DNA of 40,809 nucleotides from Ruminococcus flavefaciens (GCA_902762855.1 CACWPR010000041.1:1-40809); one strand, 5' to 3'. Positions 7,816-17,142 are shown, counted from the first letter of the stretch. Numbers and translations are program-made. Notes: a model not told the origin generated them from the sequence alone.

Positions 7816-7920
7816 GCAATTCGCACGCTCGTACTTTCACTGATTGGTGCGTCTCAGGACGTTGTCTGTGAGCTAAGTAGGGCGGAGGATTAATAAAACC
7901 AATTTAAGGAGGACTACACC
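7816..7920 (+). promoter_or_regulatory. 5' leader of rpsB
   Basis: About 105 nt of untranslated leader with a possible stem CGCAC (7822-7826) with GTGCG (7847-7851) and ending in AAGGAGG (7906-7912). Ribosomal protein leaders often bind the encoded protein for feedback, and S2 does this in other bacteria; here that is only inferred from position and length. Confidence 0.4.
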
Positions 7921-8670
7921 ATGGGAGTAGTATCAATGAAACAGCTTCTTGAGGCTGGCGTTCATTTCGGACATCAGACAAGAAGATGGAACCCTAAGAT
8001 GGCTCCGTACATCTTCACAGAGAGAAACGGAATCTACATCATCGACCTTCAGAAGACAGTTAAGAAGCTCGAAGAGGCATATCTCTTCGTTCGTGACCTT
8101 TCCGCACAGGGCGGAGAAGTTCTCTTCGTAGGTACAAAGAAGCAGGCTGGCGACTCAGTTCGTGAGGAAGCTACAAGAGCCGGCGCACACTATGTAAACG
8201 CAAGATGGCTTGGCGGTATGCTCACAAACTTCAAGACCATCCAGACAAGAATAAAGAGACTTGAGCAGCTCCACACAATGGAAGAGGACGGCACATTCGC
8301 ACTTCTCCCGAAGAAGGAAGTTGTAAAGCTCAACCTTGAGATAGAGAAGCTCGAAAAGTTCCTCGGCGGTATCAAGAGCATGAAGAAGCTCCCTGCAGCA
8401 CTCTTCATCGTTGACCCCCGCAAGGAAAAGATCGCTGTAGCTGAGGCTAAGAAGCTCGGTATCCCGATAGTTGCTATCGTTGATACAAACTGCGATCCCG
8501 ACGAAGTTGATTACGTTATCCCCGGCAACGACGATGCAATAAGAGCAGTAAAGCTCATCGCCGGCACAGTTGCTAATGCTATCATCGAAGGCAGACAGGG
8601 TGACGACGCTACAGAGGCTCAGGAGGCTCCCGCTGAGGAAGCTGCTGAAGCAGAGGCTGACGCTGAATAA
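7921..8670 (+). CDS. rpsB: Small-subunit ribosomal protein S2
   Basis: 249 residues with the classical S2 start ([22 protein letters not shown]), the segments GTKKQA and [11 protein letters not shown], and [21 protein letters not shown]. It binds the 30S head/body junction and is needed for S1 recruitment where S1 exists. Length is normal apart from an Ala/Glu-rich acidic tail (about the last 20 residues), common in clostridia. Start chosen with AAGGAGG 8 bases upstream. Codon use is strongly biased, as expected for a highly expressed gene. Confidence 0.97.
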   Translation: MGVVSMKQLLEAGVHFGHQTRRWNPKMAPYIFTERNGIYIIDLQKTVKKLEEAYLFVRDLSAQGGEVLFVGTKKQAGDSVREEATRAGAHYVNARWLGGMLTNFKTIQTRIKRLEQLHTMEEDGTFALLPKKEVVKLNLEIEKLEKFLGGIKSMKKLPAALFIVDPRKEKIAVAEAKKLGIPIVAIVDTNCDPDEVDYVIPGNDDAIRAVKLIAGTVANAIIEGRQGDDATEAQEAPAEEAAEAEADAE

Positions 8671-8685
8671 TCAATAGAACTTACA

Positions 8686-8716
8686 GGCTGCTGTCGGTGG
8701 AAAACGGGCAGCAGCC
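8686..8716 (+). terminator. Hairpin between rpsB and tsf, possible partial terminator
   Basis: GGCTGCTG (8686-8693) pairs with CAGCAGCC (8709-8716) around a 15-base loop. The following AATTATTTAATAAAA is AT-rich but not a clean T-run, so partial termination or mRNA processing that sets the S2:EF-Ts ratio is more likely than full termination. Confidence 0.5.
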
Positions 8717-8747
8717 AATTATTTAATAAAAACAGGAGGTAATAACA

Positions 8748-9668
8748 ATGGGAAAGGTTTCCGTTGCAGAAATAAAGGAACTGATGAAGTCCACAGGCGT
8801 TGGTATGATGGACTGTAAGAAGGCTCTCGAGGCTAACGACGGCGATATGGACAAGGCTATCGAGTTCCTCAGAGAAAAAGGACTTGCTACACAGGCTAAG
8901 AAGAGCGGCAGAGCTGCTGCTGAGGGTGTAGTTGCTGCTGTTGTTGAAGGCAACACAGGAGTTCTTCTCGAAGTAAACACTGAGACAGACTTCGCTGCAA
9001 ATACAGACGATATCAGAAACTTCGTTGCAAACGTTGCAAAGACCATCATCGAAAAGGATCCTGCTGACGTTGATGCTCTCAAGGAGCTCCCCATCAGCGG
9101 CGGTACAGGTACAGTTGGCGAGGCTCTTACAGAGCTTGCTGGCATGAAGATCAGAGAGAACATTGTTATCCGTCGTTTTGTAAGACTTGAGGGTGTACTC
9201 GCATCTTACATCCACAACGGCGGCAGCATCGGTGTTCTTGTTAAGCTGGACACAGAGCTTCCTGCTGACCAGGTTGCATATATCGGAAAGGACGTAGCAA
9301 TGCAGTCCGCAGCTCTTAACGCTCCTTATCTCTGCCGTGAGCAGGTACCTGCTGAGGTTATCGAGAAGGAGAAGGAGATCATGATGGCTCAGATGGCTGA
9401 GGATCCTAAGATGGCATCCAAGCCTGAGCAGGTCCGTGCAAAGATCGTTGAGGGCAAGGTAGGCAAGTACTACTCTGAGAACTGTCTCCTTGAGCAGTCC
9501 TTCGTTAAGGACGACAAGCTCTCTGTACAGGGCTATGTTGATGCAGAGGCTAAGAAGCTCGGCGGCAGCATCAAGGTAGTTGATGTTATCCGTTACGAGA
9601 GAGGCGAGGGCGTCGAGAAGAAGGAAGAGAACTTCGCTGACGAGATCGCTAACATGATCAAGAAGTAA
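8748..9668 (+). CDS. tsf: Elongation factor Ts
   Basis: 306 residues. It is the nucleotide-exchange factor for EF-Tu. The N-terminal UBA-like domain (about 1-55) has KELMKSTGVGMMDCKKALEA; the conserved TDFAAN segment that contacts EF-Tu is present, followed by two core subdomains and the C-terminal module. Length is normal. AGGAGG precedes ATG. Classic rpsB-tsf gene order, with a hairpin in the 77-base gap. Confidence 0.97.
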   Translation: MGKVSVAEIKELMKSTGVGMMDCKKALEANDGDMDKAIEFLREKGLATQAKKSGRAAAEGVVAAVVEGNTGVLLEVNTETDFAANTDDIRNFVANVAKTIIEKDPADVDALKELPISGGTGTVGEALTELAGMKIRENIVIRRFVRLEGVLASYIHNGGSIGVLVKLDTELPADQVAYIGKDVAMQSAALNAPYLCREQVPAEVIEKEKEIMMAQMAEDPKMASKPEQVRAKIVEGKVGKYYSENCLLEQSFVKDDKLSVQGYVDAEAKKLGGSIKVVDVIRYERGEGVEKKEENFADEIANMIKK

Positions 9669-9678
9669 TCAAAAATTT

Positions 9679-9720
9679 AAAAAGCGCAGTCTCCGAAAGG
9701 TCGCTGCGCTTTTTCTTTTT
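9679..9720 (+). terminator. Intrinsic terminator after tsf
   Basis: AAAAAGCGCAG (9679-9689) pairs with CTGCGCTTTTT (9704-9714) and leads into a T-rich tail. Confidence 0.9.
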
Positions 9721-9738
9721 AAGGGATGAGGGAGAATT

Positions 9739-10458
9739 ATGAGATCGACAGGTTTAAAAAAGATAGTATTCATGTTATTCCTTGCCGCTCTTGGACTTGG
9801 CATTGCGGCAGCGGGATTTACAGATGTGAAATGTCTTATCAGCGGAAAGACTATAAATGTAGGCGATTCTGAGAAGAAGGACTACCGTGACCCAGCAATG
9901 GCAGAGGGAGAAGTATTCTTCATACAGGGACCTTTTGCGACGTATGAACAGACTAATACGACTTTTGGCATCCCCACCGGAAAGACAAGCACCAACTATT
10001 ATCTTGCTCTTGATATGACAAGGGATGACTATATAAAGGCTGTAAAAGACGGTGAGATGGACCTTCTTTATAAGGGTTTCTACTTTGTATATGCAGTCTC
10101 CGATGAGGACAAGATGAAGGAAGCTGACAAGGCGGCGACTGAGTGTTCTGATTATTTCAAGAAAGCAATGAGGACCGGAGATTTTTCTGAGGTGCCGGAC
10201 ATCCACATTAAAATTGAAGGAAAGCTGATGAAACAGCCTGACGACAGTGAATACAAGAGGATCAGGGATGATTTCTTTGCTTCCGGTGGACTTAATTCAA
10301 CAGAAGTAGCAGACCTTATGGTCCGTGATGGCAAGCTGGGCATTGTGAATGTGCTTGTTTTTGCCGGAGGTGTTCTTCTTTGTATTATCCCGATAGTTAT
10401 ACTTATAGTATCATTTATAAAGAAGAAAAAAGAAGAATCTGCCGCTGAACTGTGGTAA
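9739..10458 (+). CDS. Uncharacterised two-helix membrane protein
   Basis: 239 residues: an N-terminal membrane helix (about 8-27), an extracellular or lumenal domain of about 170 residues, a second helix (about 203-226) and a short KKKKEE tail. The central domain alternates Lys/Asp-rich helices and includes GPFATYEQTNTTFGIPTGK and a segment with YKGFYFVYAVSDEDKMKEA. No motif I recognise. It is flanked by terminators on both sides and so is probably a single-gene unit that may rely on a promoter I could not identify in the short gap after the tsf terminator. Confidence 0.7.
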   Translation: MRSTGLKKIVFMLFLAALGLGIAAAGFTDVKCLISGKTINVGDSEKKDYRDPAMAEGEVFFIQGPFATYEQTNTTFGIPTGKTSTNYYLALDMTRDDYIKAVKDGEMDLLYKGFYFVYAVSDEDKMKEADKAATECSDYFKKAMRTGDFSEVPDIHIKIEGKLMKQPDDSEYKRIRDDFFASGGLNSTEVADLMVRDGKLGIVNVLVFAGGVLLCIIPIVILIVSFIKKKKEESAAELW

Positions 10459-10489
10459 AAATGTAACTACTGTCAAAAAGCACGAATAT

Positions 10490-10535
10490 GCACTCTGAAT
10501 TTTGTGAGAAATCACGATGTTCAGAGTGCTTTTTT
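10490..10535 (+). terminator. Intrinsic terminator after the 239-residue membrane protein
   Basis: GCACTCTGAA (10490-10499) pairs with TTCAGAGTGC (10520-10529), with a small inner stem GTGA-GAAA-TCAC, followed by a T-run. Confidence 0.85.
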
Positions 10536-10549
10536 CACATATATTTCAC

Positions 10550-10578
10550 TTGCAGTAATTTGGATTTTGTGTTATAAT
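10550..10578 (+). promoter_or_regulatory. Promoter of the MoxR/DUF58/transglutaminase operon
   Basis: TTGCAG (10550-10555), 17-base spacer, TATAAT (10573-10578) with extended -10 TGT. The start codon of the ATPase gene is about 60 bases downstream. Confidence 0.75.
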
Positions 10579-10640
10579 ATTATTTGAGTAGATTTTGACA
10601 GAACTTTGTGACATTAAATTCTTAATATGAGGTATATTGG

Positions 10641-11576
10641 ATGAATAGTAATATTTCTAAGCTGACCCAGTCTGTAGGCAAGGTCATTGTCGGAAAGGAT
10701 GATACTGTTATCAGACTCATAGCAGCTATGCTTTGTGAAGGTCATGTTCTCCTGGAGGATGTTCCAGGAGTTGGAAAGACACAGCTTATCACAGCATTAT
10801 CCCGTTCAGTGGGAGGAAAGTTCAACAGAATACAGCTCACACCGGATGTCATGCCTTCTGATATAGCCGGCTTTACAATGCTCGATGCTCAGAAAGGCGA
10901 CTTCGTTTATCGTGACGGAGCTGTAATGTGTAACTTTCTTTTGGCAGATGAAATAAACCGTGCTTCACCTAAGGTACAGTCAGCTCTGCTCGAAGCAATG
11001 GAGGAAAGACAGATAAGCCTTGACGGTGTTACTCACAAACTGCCGAAGCCATTCCTCGTACTTGCTACACAGAATCCCGTAGAGACTTACGGAACATATC
11101 ACCTTCCGGAAGCTCAGATGGACAGATTTTTTATGAAACTGTCGATGGGGTATCCGAACGAGGATGAAGAAATAAAAATACTTGAAAGGACAGAGCATCA
11201 TAATCCTATCACAAATATTGAGGAACCTGCACTGTCTGTTGACGACATCCTCTTTATGCAGGATGAGGTCCGCAGGGTAAGAGTTACTGACCAGGTAAAG
11301 GAATACATAGTAAAAATGGTAAGTGCCACACGTGGGGACAGAAATACTGTCCTTGGAATAAGTCCGAGAGGAAGTATCGCTCTTTATAAAGCTGCTAAGG
11401 CTTTTGCTTACATTTACGGCAGGGAGTATGCAACTCCTGATGATGTAAAGAACATTGCAGTCAGCGTGCTTGCACACAGAATAATCCTCTCTCCTCAGGG
11501 AAAGACGGCTTTTGGCACTAACGAAAGATACGTGGAACATATTCTTGCGTCGAATAATGTTCCGGCAATGAGCTGA
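10641..11576 (+). CDS. MoxR-family AAA+ ATPase
   Basis: 311 residues with Walker A EDVPGVGKTQL (about 38-48), Walker B LLADEINRASP and sensor 1 VLATQNPVETYGTYHLPEAQMDRF, all hallmark MoxR sequences. MoxR ATPases act as chaperone-like partners of von Willebrand factor A/DUF58 proteins in assembling or activating surface or metalloenzyme complexes. The DUF58 gene begins 3 bases after its stop, the usual pairing. The ribosome site is weak (GAGGT at about 10629). Confidence 0.93.
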   Translation: MNSNISKLTQSVGKVIVGKDDTVIRLIAAMLCEGHVLLEDVPGVGKTQLITALSRSVGGKFNRIQLTPDVMPSDIAGFTMLDAQKGDFVYRDGAVMCNFLLADEINRASPKVQSALLEAMEERQISLDGVTHKLPKPFLVLATQNPVETYGTYHLPEAQMDRFFMKLSMGYPNEDEEIKILERTEHHNPITNIEEPALSVDDILFMQDEVRRVRVTDQVKEYIVKMVSATRGDRNTVLGISPRGSIALYKAAKAFAYIYGREYATPDDVKNIAVSVLAHRIILSPQGKTAFGTNERYVEHILASNNVPAMS

Positions 11577-11578
11577 CG

Positions 11579-12751
11579 ATGATAAGAAAACTCGGAACTC
11601 TGCTCAGTGTGGCAGCGATAGCCTATCTGCTCTATATTTTCACTTTTTACATACAGGGCGAAATGGGGATAGTACTCATATTTTTCCTGATAATCGCCCC
11701 TTTGTTTTCACTTGCTGCGGCATTTGCTGCACGGAACAGAGCGATAGTCACTATTGACAGCGATGCGTATGTAAAAAAAGGCAGTGAGCTTGAAGTGACT
11801 GTCACAGTTGAAAAAAAAGGAAAATTTCCTTTTGCCATTATAGAGATACAGCCTGATGCGTCGGAAGTATTTGAGCCGTGCAAAAAAAGGTATAGGTTAT
11901 CAATGCTGTTTGCGGACAGAAAGGAATTCCGATATAATGTCCGTGCGGCAGTAGGCGGAAACGGCGAAATATCAGCCGGTAATATATATTCCTGCGGATT
12001 TCTCGGATTCCTCCGATTCAGGATAAAAACCGGAATCCCGGAGCCTGTATCAGTGGGCGTTATTCCGGAGATACCGGACATAGAGGCTTCGTCACAGCTT
12101 TTCCGCAAGCTGGCTGATATAGTTATGACTACCGACAATGACGAGGATAACGACACATCCATGATGTTCTCCGCAAATTCCGCTCCGGGATATGAACACA
12201 GGGAATATGTTCAGGGTGCCCCGCTTAAACGAGTCAACTGGAAGCTCTCTTCAAAGAAGGACAAGCTGATGGTAAGGCTTGACGAAGCAGTAGCCTCTGT
12301 ACAGCCTTTGATAGCCCTCGACTTGTTCCGTTCAAAGGATGCCGTCCCGTCAGAGACGGTACGCATCGAGGAAAAGATAATATGCTCTGTTTTCGGACTT
12401 GTAAAAGCATTGGTAAAGCAGGGCATAGCCTGCAACTTTGCATATAACGGCGGAGGCGACGGTGTCGTGATAGAAAGCGTTGAGCATCCGGATTATACAG
12501 ATGCACTGCTGCTTAAAGTGCTGGCAGTGAAAGTTGTTCCCGGACTTCGCCTTGATATGACAAAACTTGGAGCCGATGTGTGCGCCTGCGTGGTAGCGAC
12601 CACCTATCCAGGCGGAGACTTTGCAGAAATAACGTCCGGACTTTCCAGAAATGCTGAATTCAGCGTTATAGCACCGGATGTGACAGATACATACAAGGGC
12701 GGCGCAGACCTGTGGTATCTTGATGAAGATAATAACTACAAACTGGTATAA
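11579..12751 (+). CDS. DUF58 membrane protein
   Basis: 390 residues. Two N-terminal membrane helices (about 5-25 and 30-50), a beta-rich extracytoplasmic or cytoplasmic middle region, then the DUF58 core with its signature (REYVQGAPLKRVNWKLSS) followed by KLMVRLDE. The C-terminal half has a von Willebrand A-like pattern. Proteins of this family work with MoxR ATPases and a transglutaminase-like membrane protein; the trio is common in bacteria but its job is poorly known. The start is separated from the ATPase stop by 2 bases. Confidence 0.88.
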   Translation: MIRKLGTLLSVAAIAYLLYIFTFYIQGEMGIVLIFFLIIAPLFSLAAAFAARNRAIVTIDSDAYVKKGSELEVTVTVEKKGKFPFAIIEIQPDASEVFEPCKKRYRLSMLFADRKEFRYNVRAAVGGNGEISAGNIYSCGFLGFLRFRIKTGIPEPVSVGVIPEIPDIEASSQLFRKLADIVMTTDNDEDNDTSMMFSANSAPGYEHREYVQGAPLKRVNWKLSSKKDKLMVRLDEAVASVQPLIALDLFRSKDAVPSETVRIEEKIICSVFGLVKALVKQGIACNFAYNGGGDGVVIESVEHPDYTDALLLKVLAVKVVPGLRLDMTKLGADVCACVVATTYPGGDFAEITSGLSRNAEFSVIAPDVTDTYKGGADLWYLDEDNNYKLV

Positions 12752-12755
12752 AGAT

Positions 12756-15026
12756 ATGCAAGAAACTGAAAAAAGACCGTCAGGCCTGAAGAAATTGGCA
12801 GTCAGATACCTGTGTGACCCTGTGCTGATGTATACAGTGGTGACGATGATGTCTATCATGTATCATTATCGGGACAAGCTGGTGGTGTTTTACGGAGCGC
12901 TGACACTTGTTATCGGAGTCCTGCTATTCAGGGTTTTTGATTACATGATGAAGCACAAGCTCATCGGTTCACTTCTCTATATAACAGTGTTCACACTATT
13001 CGTCATGACGGCGAGAGTCTGTATAGAAAAAGGTGCACAGGACTACCCGCTTCCATTTGCGGTGTGGTTCATCACACCTCAGGTGGCCATAGACTACAAC
13101 AAGTGGTATACAATGGCGATATACCTTTTGTTTATGGTGTTCATGAGCTCAGTTATTTACTATTTCACCCGTGTGCGGTACAGGATTTTCATGGGATTCC
13201 TGGTTTTCATAATACCGTTTGCTATATACGGTAAAGAAAATGAAGTTCTGCCCATAATATTCATAGTACTCATGTCTCTGGGGTATATCCTTTTGATGAT
13301 ATACTTCCGTCAGCTCAATGACAGCGGAGATACAGTCGTGGTGGAACGTGGAGAGTCCTGGAAGTCGGTTGGTGTTTATGCACTTGCCTTTGCAGCAGCA
13401 GCGGCACTTATCCCTAAGCCGGAGATAAAAACTGACCGTTCCGTGCTTGAAAGTATGATCTCGGCGGAGCAGTTTACTGACCGGCTGGTAGGCTTGCTGA
13501 GTGCGTTCCGTGACACCAGCTCAGGCGGGCAATACAGAGATGTCAACAATGTAACACCGCTGTATTACGCAAATGCGATGGAGGGGATGCATCTTAAAAC
13601 CTCTACCTACACTTTCTATGATTATGACCGTGATTCCTGGAATGCTTCTGACCTTGATAAAAACACGGACAGAAGTTCAGATGAAATGCCGCTTTACATT
13701 GCCGACCCGACAAAGCTGATAACAGCAATAATGATGGCGGCCGAAGCAGACAGCTCATTTGCAGAGGAATATGGCCTTGATAGATTTGCAGGCCAGGAGA
13801 TATTCATTCCTGAAGACAGAGATGTGACCATATATTCAGTGTATGGACAGACTCAGTATGCTCCGGTCCCTGAGGGCACAAAAAATCTGAAGGACACAAG
13901 CTACAGCGGTAATATAGACATCATGAAAACAGGTCTTGTCCGCAGCGGCGGAAGGTTTGAACGGCTTGAAAACTTCACATTTACATACATGGCTGATGAA
14001 TTTTTCACCGACCCTGTAAACATAGACATTATCAATGTCATATCAGACGCAAACTATAAGGACCTTCTCAGGGATGCATCGGATGTACTGGCTGACGCTT
14101 ACTACTACGATGCAGACAGCAGTGATTCTATCATAGAGCTTTCGGATTATCTTTGGGATGAGTATGAAAGATACAGTGATTTTGATGACGATTATCTTGA
14201 CTACGGCGGCAACAGCAAGATATATGACCTTGCAATGAAGATAACTGAGGGCCTTGACACCGATTATGAGAAGGCAAGAGCGATAGAGATATACTTTTTC
14301 AACAACGGGTACATTTATGACCTTGAGTATGTAAAGAGCCGTGGGGAGAACGTAGAGAACTTCCTTTTCAATACGAAAAGAGGCGTATGCTTTGAGTATG
14401 CAACAGCGATGGTGCTGCTTGCAAGAGCGGCGGGCATACCTGCAAGATACTGTGAGGGATTCAATATGTCCCAGCCTGTAGAAGGCGGTACAGGGCAGGT
14501 TACCGGGGTCAACTTTGTGATAACTCCGCAGCACGCTCACGGTTACCCTGAACTCTACATAAACGGTTACGGCTGGACTTATTTTGAGCCTACCATAGCC
14601 AACGAAGAGCCACAGGCAAACAAAAAGACTCTTGCGCAAAGGCTGATGTTTGCCGGATTCATACTTCTTGGCATACTTATTGCAGCTATAATACTTATAC
14701 TAACCTTCCCGATGCTGGCTCACAGATTCTTCCTCAGCAGGAGCCGCAAGAGGGGGGCGAATGATACGGTAAAACGCATCATGAGGCGAATATGCCGCAT
14801 CTATAGCATATCCGGCACCTGCACCTCTCATGAGGTAGCAGACAGAGTCCATGAGATGTCAGGAGCAGATATCTCAACAGCAGCAGACCTGTTCGATGCC
14901 GCAGTATACGGCGGAACAGAGCTTAGCGAAGAAGAGAAAAACAGAGCTCTGGAGGACTACATCAGCGCTTACAGAGCATACAGAGAAACAAGGAAAAAGA
15001 GACGCATGACCACCAATAATATTTGA
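12756..15026 (+). CDS. TgpA-type membrane transglutaminase-like protein
   Basis: 756 residues. Five or six N-terminal helices (about 20-215), a large extracellular region with the transglutaminase core, one C-terminal helix (about 625-650) and a cytoplasmic tail. The catalytic Cys is in RGVCFEYATAMVLLARAAGI, the His in AHGYPELYINGYGW, and the acidic third residue in YFEPT, where Glu replaces Asp as in other TgpA-like proteins. An ATG at 12723 and TTG at 12720 lie inside the DUF58 gene; ATG 12756 is chosen as it follows that stop by 4 bases. Third member of the MoxR/DUF58/TgpA set. Confidence 0.87.
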   Translation: MQETEKRPSGLKKLAVRYLCDPVLMYTVVTMMSIMYHYRDKLVVFYGALTLVIGVLLFRVFDYMMKHKLIGSLLYITVFTLFVMTARVCIEKGAQDYPLPFAVWFITPQVAIDYNKWYTMAIYLLFMVFMSSVIYYFTRVRYRIFMGFLVFIIPFAIYGKENEVLPIIFIVLMSLGYILLMIYFRQLNDSGDTVVVERGESWKSVGVYALAFAAAAALIPKPEIKTDRSVLESMISAEQFTDRLVGLLSAFRDTSSGGQYRDVNNVTPLYYANAMEGMHLKTSTYTFYDYDRDSWNASDLDKNTDRSSDEMPLYIADPTKLITAIMMAAEADSSFAEEYGLDRFAGQEIFIPEDRDVTIYSVYGQTQYAPVPEGTKNLKDTSYSGNIDIMKTGLVRSGGRFERLENFTFTYMADEFFTDPVNIDIINVISDANYKDLLRDASDVLADAYYYDADSSDSIIELSDYLWDEYERYSDFDDDYLDYGGNSKIYDLAMKITEGLDTDYEKARAIEIYFFNNGYIYDLEYVKSRGENVENFLFNTKRGVCFEYATAMVLLARAAGIPARYCEGFNMSQPVEGGTGQVTGVNFVITPQHAHGYPELYINGYGWTYFEPTIANEEPQANKKTLAQRLMFAGFILLGILIAAIILILTFPMLAHRFFLSRSRKRGANDTVKRIMRRICRIYSISGTCTSHEVADRVHEMSGADISTAADLFDAAVYGGTELSEEEKNRALEDYISAYRAYRETRKKRRMTTNNI

Positions 15027-15039
15027 TCTGGAGGTAATT

Positions 15040-15747
15040 ATGCACACGTTAAGTAAAAAAGGGATAATAGGCATATTGCTGTCATTTATGCTTGCAGTCA
15101 CTATGACCGCAGGAGCCCTCAGGCCTGTGGCAGGAACAAGGGCTGCTGAGGACTACCACACCTGGAGCCAGCTTGACCCACGGTGGGCCAGTGTAGACAT
15201 GAACGGCACCACTGTTGCACGTTCCGGCTGTCTGATAACATCACTTTCCATAATGGCTATGGCATCCGACTCCATAGACAGCAGGGCACTCAGCAATCTC
15301 GGTATAAGCAGCGTGGACGAATTCAATCCAGGAGTTCTCGCAAATGCTTACCGCAGCCGTGGAGCATTCAGTTACGGCGGCGGTATCGCAAGCTGGGGTA
15401 CGATAAACCAGATAATCCCTAATATACAGTTCGTTCGTGACTCTTATCTCAGCAGCTATTCAAGAAGTGCCATAGCAGCGGAGATAAAGTCAATGATGGC
15501 AAGCGGACTGCATATCATAGTTAACGTAAACGGACATCACTGGGTGTACATAGAAGGAGTGGTAGGAGACAACATCTACATGAACGACCCTGCCAATGAT
15601 GACAGGCTCCTCTATGATGTATATGCAATGTCAGGCGGAAACGAGTACTGGGCACTGAAGGGAAAGAATCCTCCTGCTGAGTTTACCGGAGTGACGACTA
15701 CTACAACAACAACTACTACGACCACTACAGCCTATTGTAACACTTGA
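15040..15747 (+). CDS. Secreted C39-like cysteine peptidase, cut short in its threonine linker
   Basis: 235 residues as read. A signal peptide (helix about 8-26, cleavage near TRAAED), then a papain-fold C39_2-like domain with Cys in ARSGCLITSLSIMAMAS, His in NVNGHHWVYIEGVVGD and Asn/Asp in YMNDPAND. The domain is followed by a run of threonines (about 15689-15729) and then five unrelated residues and a TGA. Shifting the frame by one base at the end of the threonine run gives PIVTLEQPVEYCYT and continues into the dockerin ORF, so one protein of about 373 residues was probably encoded. Ribosome site TGGAGGT. It is 13 bases after the transglutaminase gene and likely in that operon. Confidence 0.8.
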   Translation: MHTLSKKGIIGILLSFMLAVTMTAGALRPVAGTRAAEDYHTWSQLDPRWASVDMNGTTVARSGCLITSLSIMAMASDSIDSRALSNLGISSVDEFNPGVLANAYRSRGAFSYGGGIASWGTINQIIPNIQFVRDSYLSSYSRSAIAAEIKSMMASGLHIIVNVNGHHWVYIEGVVGDNIYMNDPANDDRLLYDVYAMSGGNEYWALKGKNPPAEFTGVTTTTTTTTTTTTAYCNT

Positions 15748-16162
15748 ACAGCCGGTGGAGTACTGCTATACAGCTTCCGAGGACAGCATAGTCTACGATG
15801 TTCCTGCCTATACAGGATTTGACAATGCAGTAATGAAAACAGGCTATATAGCAGAGATATCAGCAATAAGCGGAGACTTCGGACTGGTATCCGGAGAGAC
15901 CGGGGATGCAGGCTGGGTCGAGATGAGCAAGCTCACAGAGACCGGTGAAGAACCTGAACACAGCCGAGGTGACATCAATAACGACGGAAAGGTGGATATG
16001 TATGACCTTGGCCTGCTGAGCGAGCACCTTGGCAGCCGGGAGTATCTGCCGGACGGTATATTCCTGCTGAGAAAATGCGAGCTTGCGGCGGCTGATATAA
16101 ACGGCGACGGAAAGGTCACGGACGGCGACGTGCTGGTATATCTGATGCTTATATGCAGTTAA
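15731..16162 (+). pseudogene. Out-of-frame SH3-like and dockerin half of the C39 peptidase gene
   Basis: Reading frame +1 relative to the peptidase. From 15731 it reads PIVTLEQP, then an SH3b-like beta domain (YDVPAYTGFDNAVMKTGY... ending GDAGWVEMSKLTET) and a dockerin with two calcium loops, DINNDGKVDMYD and DINGDGKVTDGD. No start with a ribosome site exists (only GTG 15755), so it is not an independent gene. The frameshift lies between the threonine run and 15731. A real mutation, a sequencing error in the repeat and programmed +1 frameshifting are all possible. It uses the canonical dockerin loop, unlike the other two dockerins in the window. Confidence 0.75.
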
Positions 16163-16176
16163 GGAGAACACGATAA

Positions 16177-17142
16177 ATGGAATGGACAGAAGTAAACATC
16201 TACACTGAGACCGCAGGGATAGAGCTTCTCTGTGCAAAGCTCATGGACATCGGCATCAAGGGCTTTGCTATACAGGATGCAGAGGATTTCAATGAATTCC
16301 TTGAAAACAAAAACGGTCAGTGGGACTACATCGACGAGGACCTCATGGGCCTTTCACAGTGCGAGACCCGCATAACCGTATATCTTCCCTCAAATTCTCA
16401 GGGAGCTGATATGCTCAGTTCGATAAGGTCAATGCTTGCAGAGCTTAAAGCTGCCGATACGGAAGGTCAGTATGGCCGCCTTGAGGCAGAGCTTACAAGT
16501 ATAAGAGAAGAGGATTGGGCAAATAACTGGAAACAGTATTTCAAGCCGCTGAAGGTCGGTGAAAAGCTGGTCATAAAGCCTTCATGGGAGGAATACTCCG
16601 ATGACGGTCAGCGCACTATACTTGAAATAGACCCGGCGTCCAGCTTTGGCACCGGACAGCACCACACAACAAGGCTGTGTCTGGAGCTCCTTGAAAAGAG
16701 CCTCCGTGAGGGAGACAAGCTCCTTGACATGGGCTGCGGCAGCGGTATCCTTTCAATAGGAGCAATGCTCCTTGGTGCTGACAGCGCAGTTGCAGTTGAC
16801 ATAGAGCAGAACGCAGCAGAGACAGCTCTTGAAAACGCAGTCAAGAACAACATCCCGGCGGAGAAGTACAAGACATATTTCGGAAATATCCTCACAGACA
16901 AAAATCTGGCTGATGAGATAGATTTCAAGTACGACATCATCACAGCGAATATAGTTGCAGATGTCCTTATAGCAATGAAGGACTATTTCGTGAGATACAT
17001 CCGTGAGGGCGGTACACTTATCGTGTCGGGAATTATTGAAGAGCGTATGGACGAGGTCATATCTGCTCTGGAGTCCGCAGGGTTCAAGGGTCCTGAAGCG
17101 AACGTGAAAGAAGGCTGGGCAGCAGTCCGCTTTACATATTAA
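16177..17142 (+). CDS. prmA: Ribosomal protein L11 methyltransferase
   Basis: 321 residues. The N-terminal L11-binding domain (about 1-100) is followed by a Rossmann methyltransferase fold with the family motif DPASSFGTGQHHTTRLCLELL and the SAM-binding LLDMGCGSGILSIGA, then DIITANIVADVL, where the usual NPPY-like motif is N-I-V-A. Matches PrmA in length and order. AAGGAGA at 16161-16167 overlaps the stop of the dockerin ORF. PrmA trimethylates L11 at several lysines and is generally dispensable. Confidence 0.93.
   Translation: MEWTEVNIYTETAGIELLCAKLMDIGIKGFAIQDAEDFNEFLENKNGQWDYIDEDLMGLSQCETRITVYLPSNSQGADMLSSIRSMLAELKAADTEGQYGRLEAELTSIREEDWANNWKQYFKPLKVGEKLVIKPSWEEYSDDGQRTILEIDPASSFGTGQHHTTRLCLELLEKSLREGDKLLDMGCGSGILSIGAMLLGADSAVAVDIEQNAAETALENAVKNNIPAEKYKTYFGNILTDKNLADEIDFKYDIITANIVADVLIAMKDYFVRYIREGGTLIVSGIIEERMDEVISALESAGFKGPEANVKEGWAAVRFTY

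Noticed and set aside
8619-9215. Minus-strand frame of 198 codons across rpsB/tsf
   Set aside because: Complement of two highly expressed genes; no ribosome site and low-complexity Ser/Cys content.
15689-15729. Simple trinucleotide slippage as the cause of the frameshift
   Set aside because: Gain or loss of whole ACN units would keep the frame; a one- or two-base change is needed.
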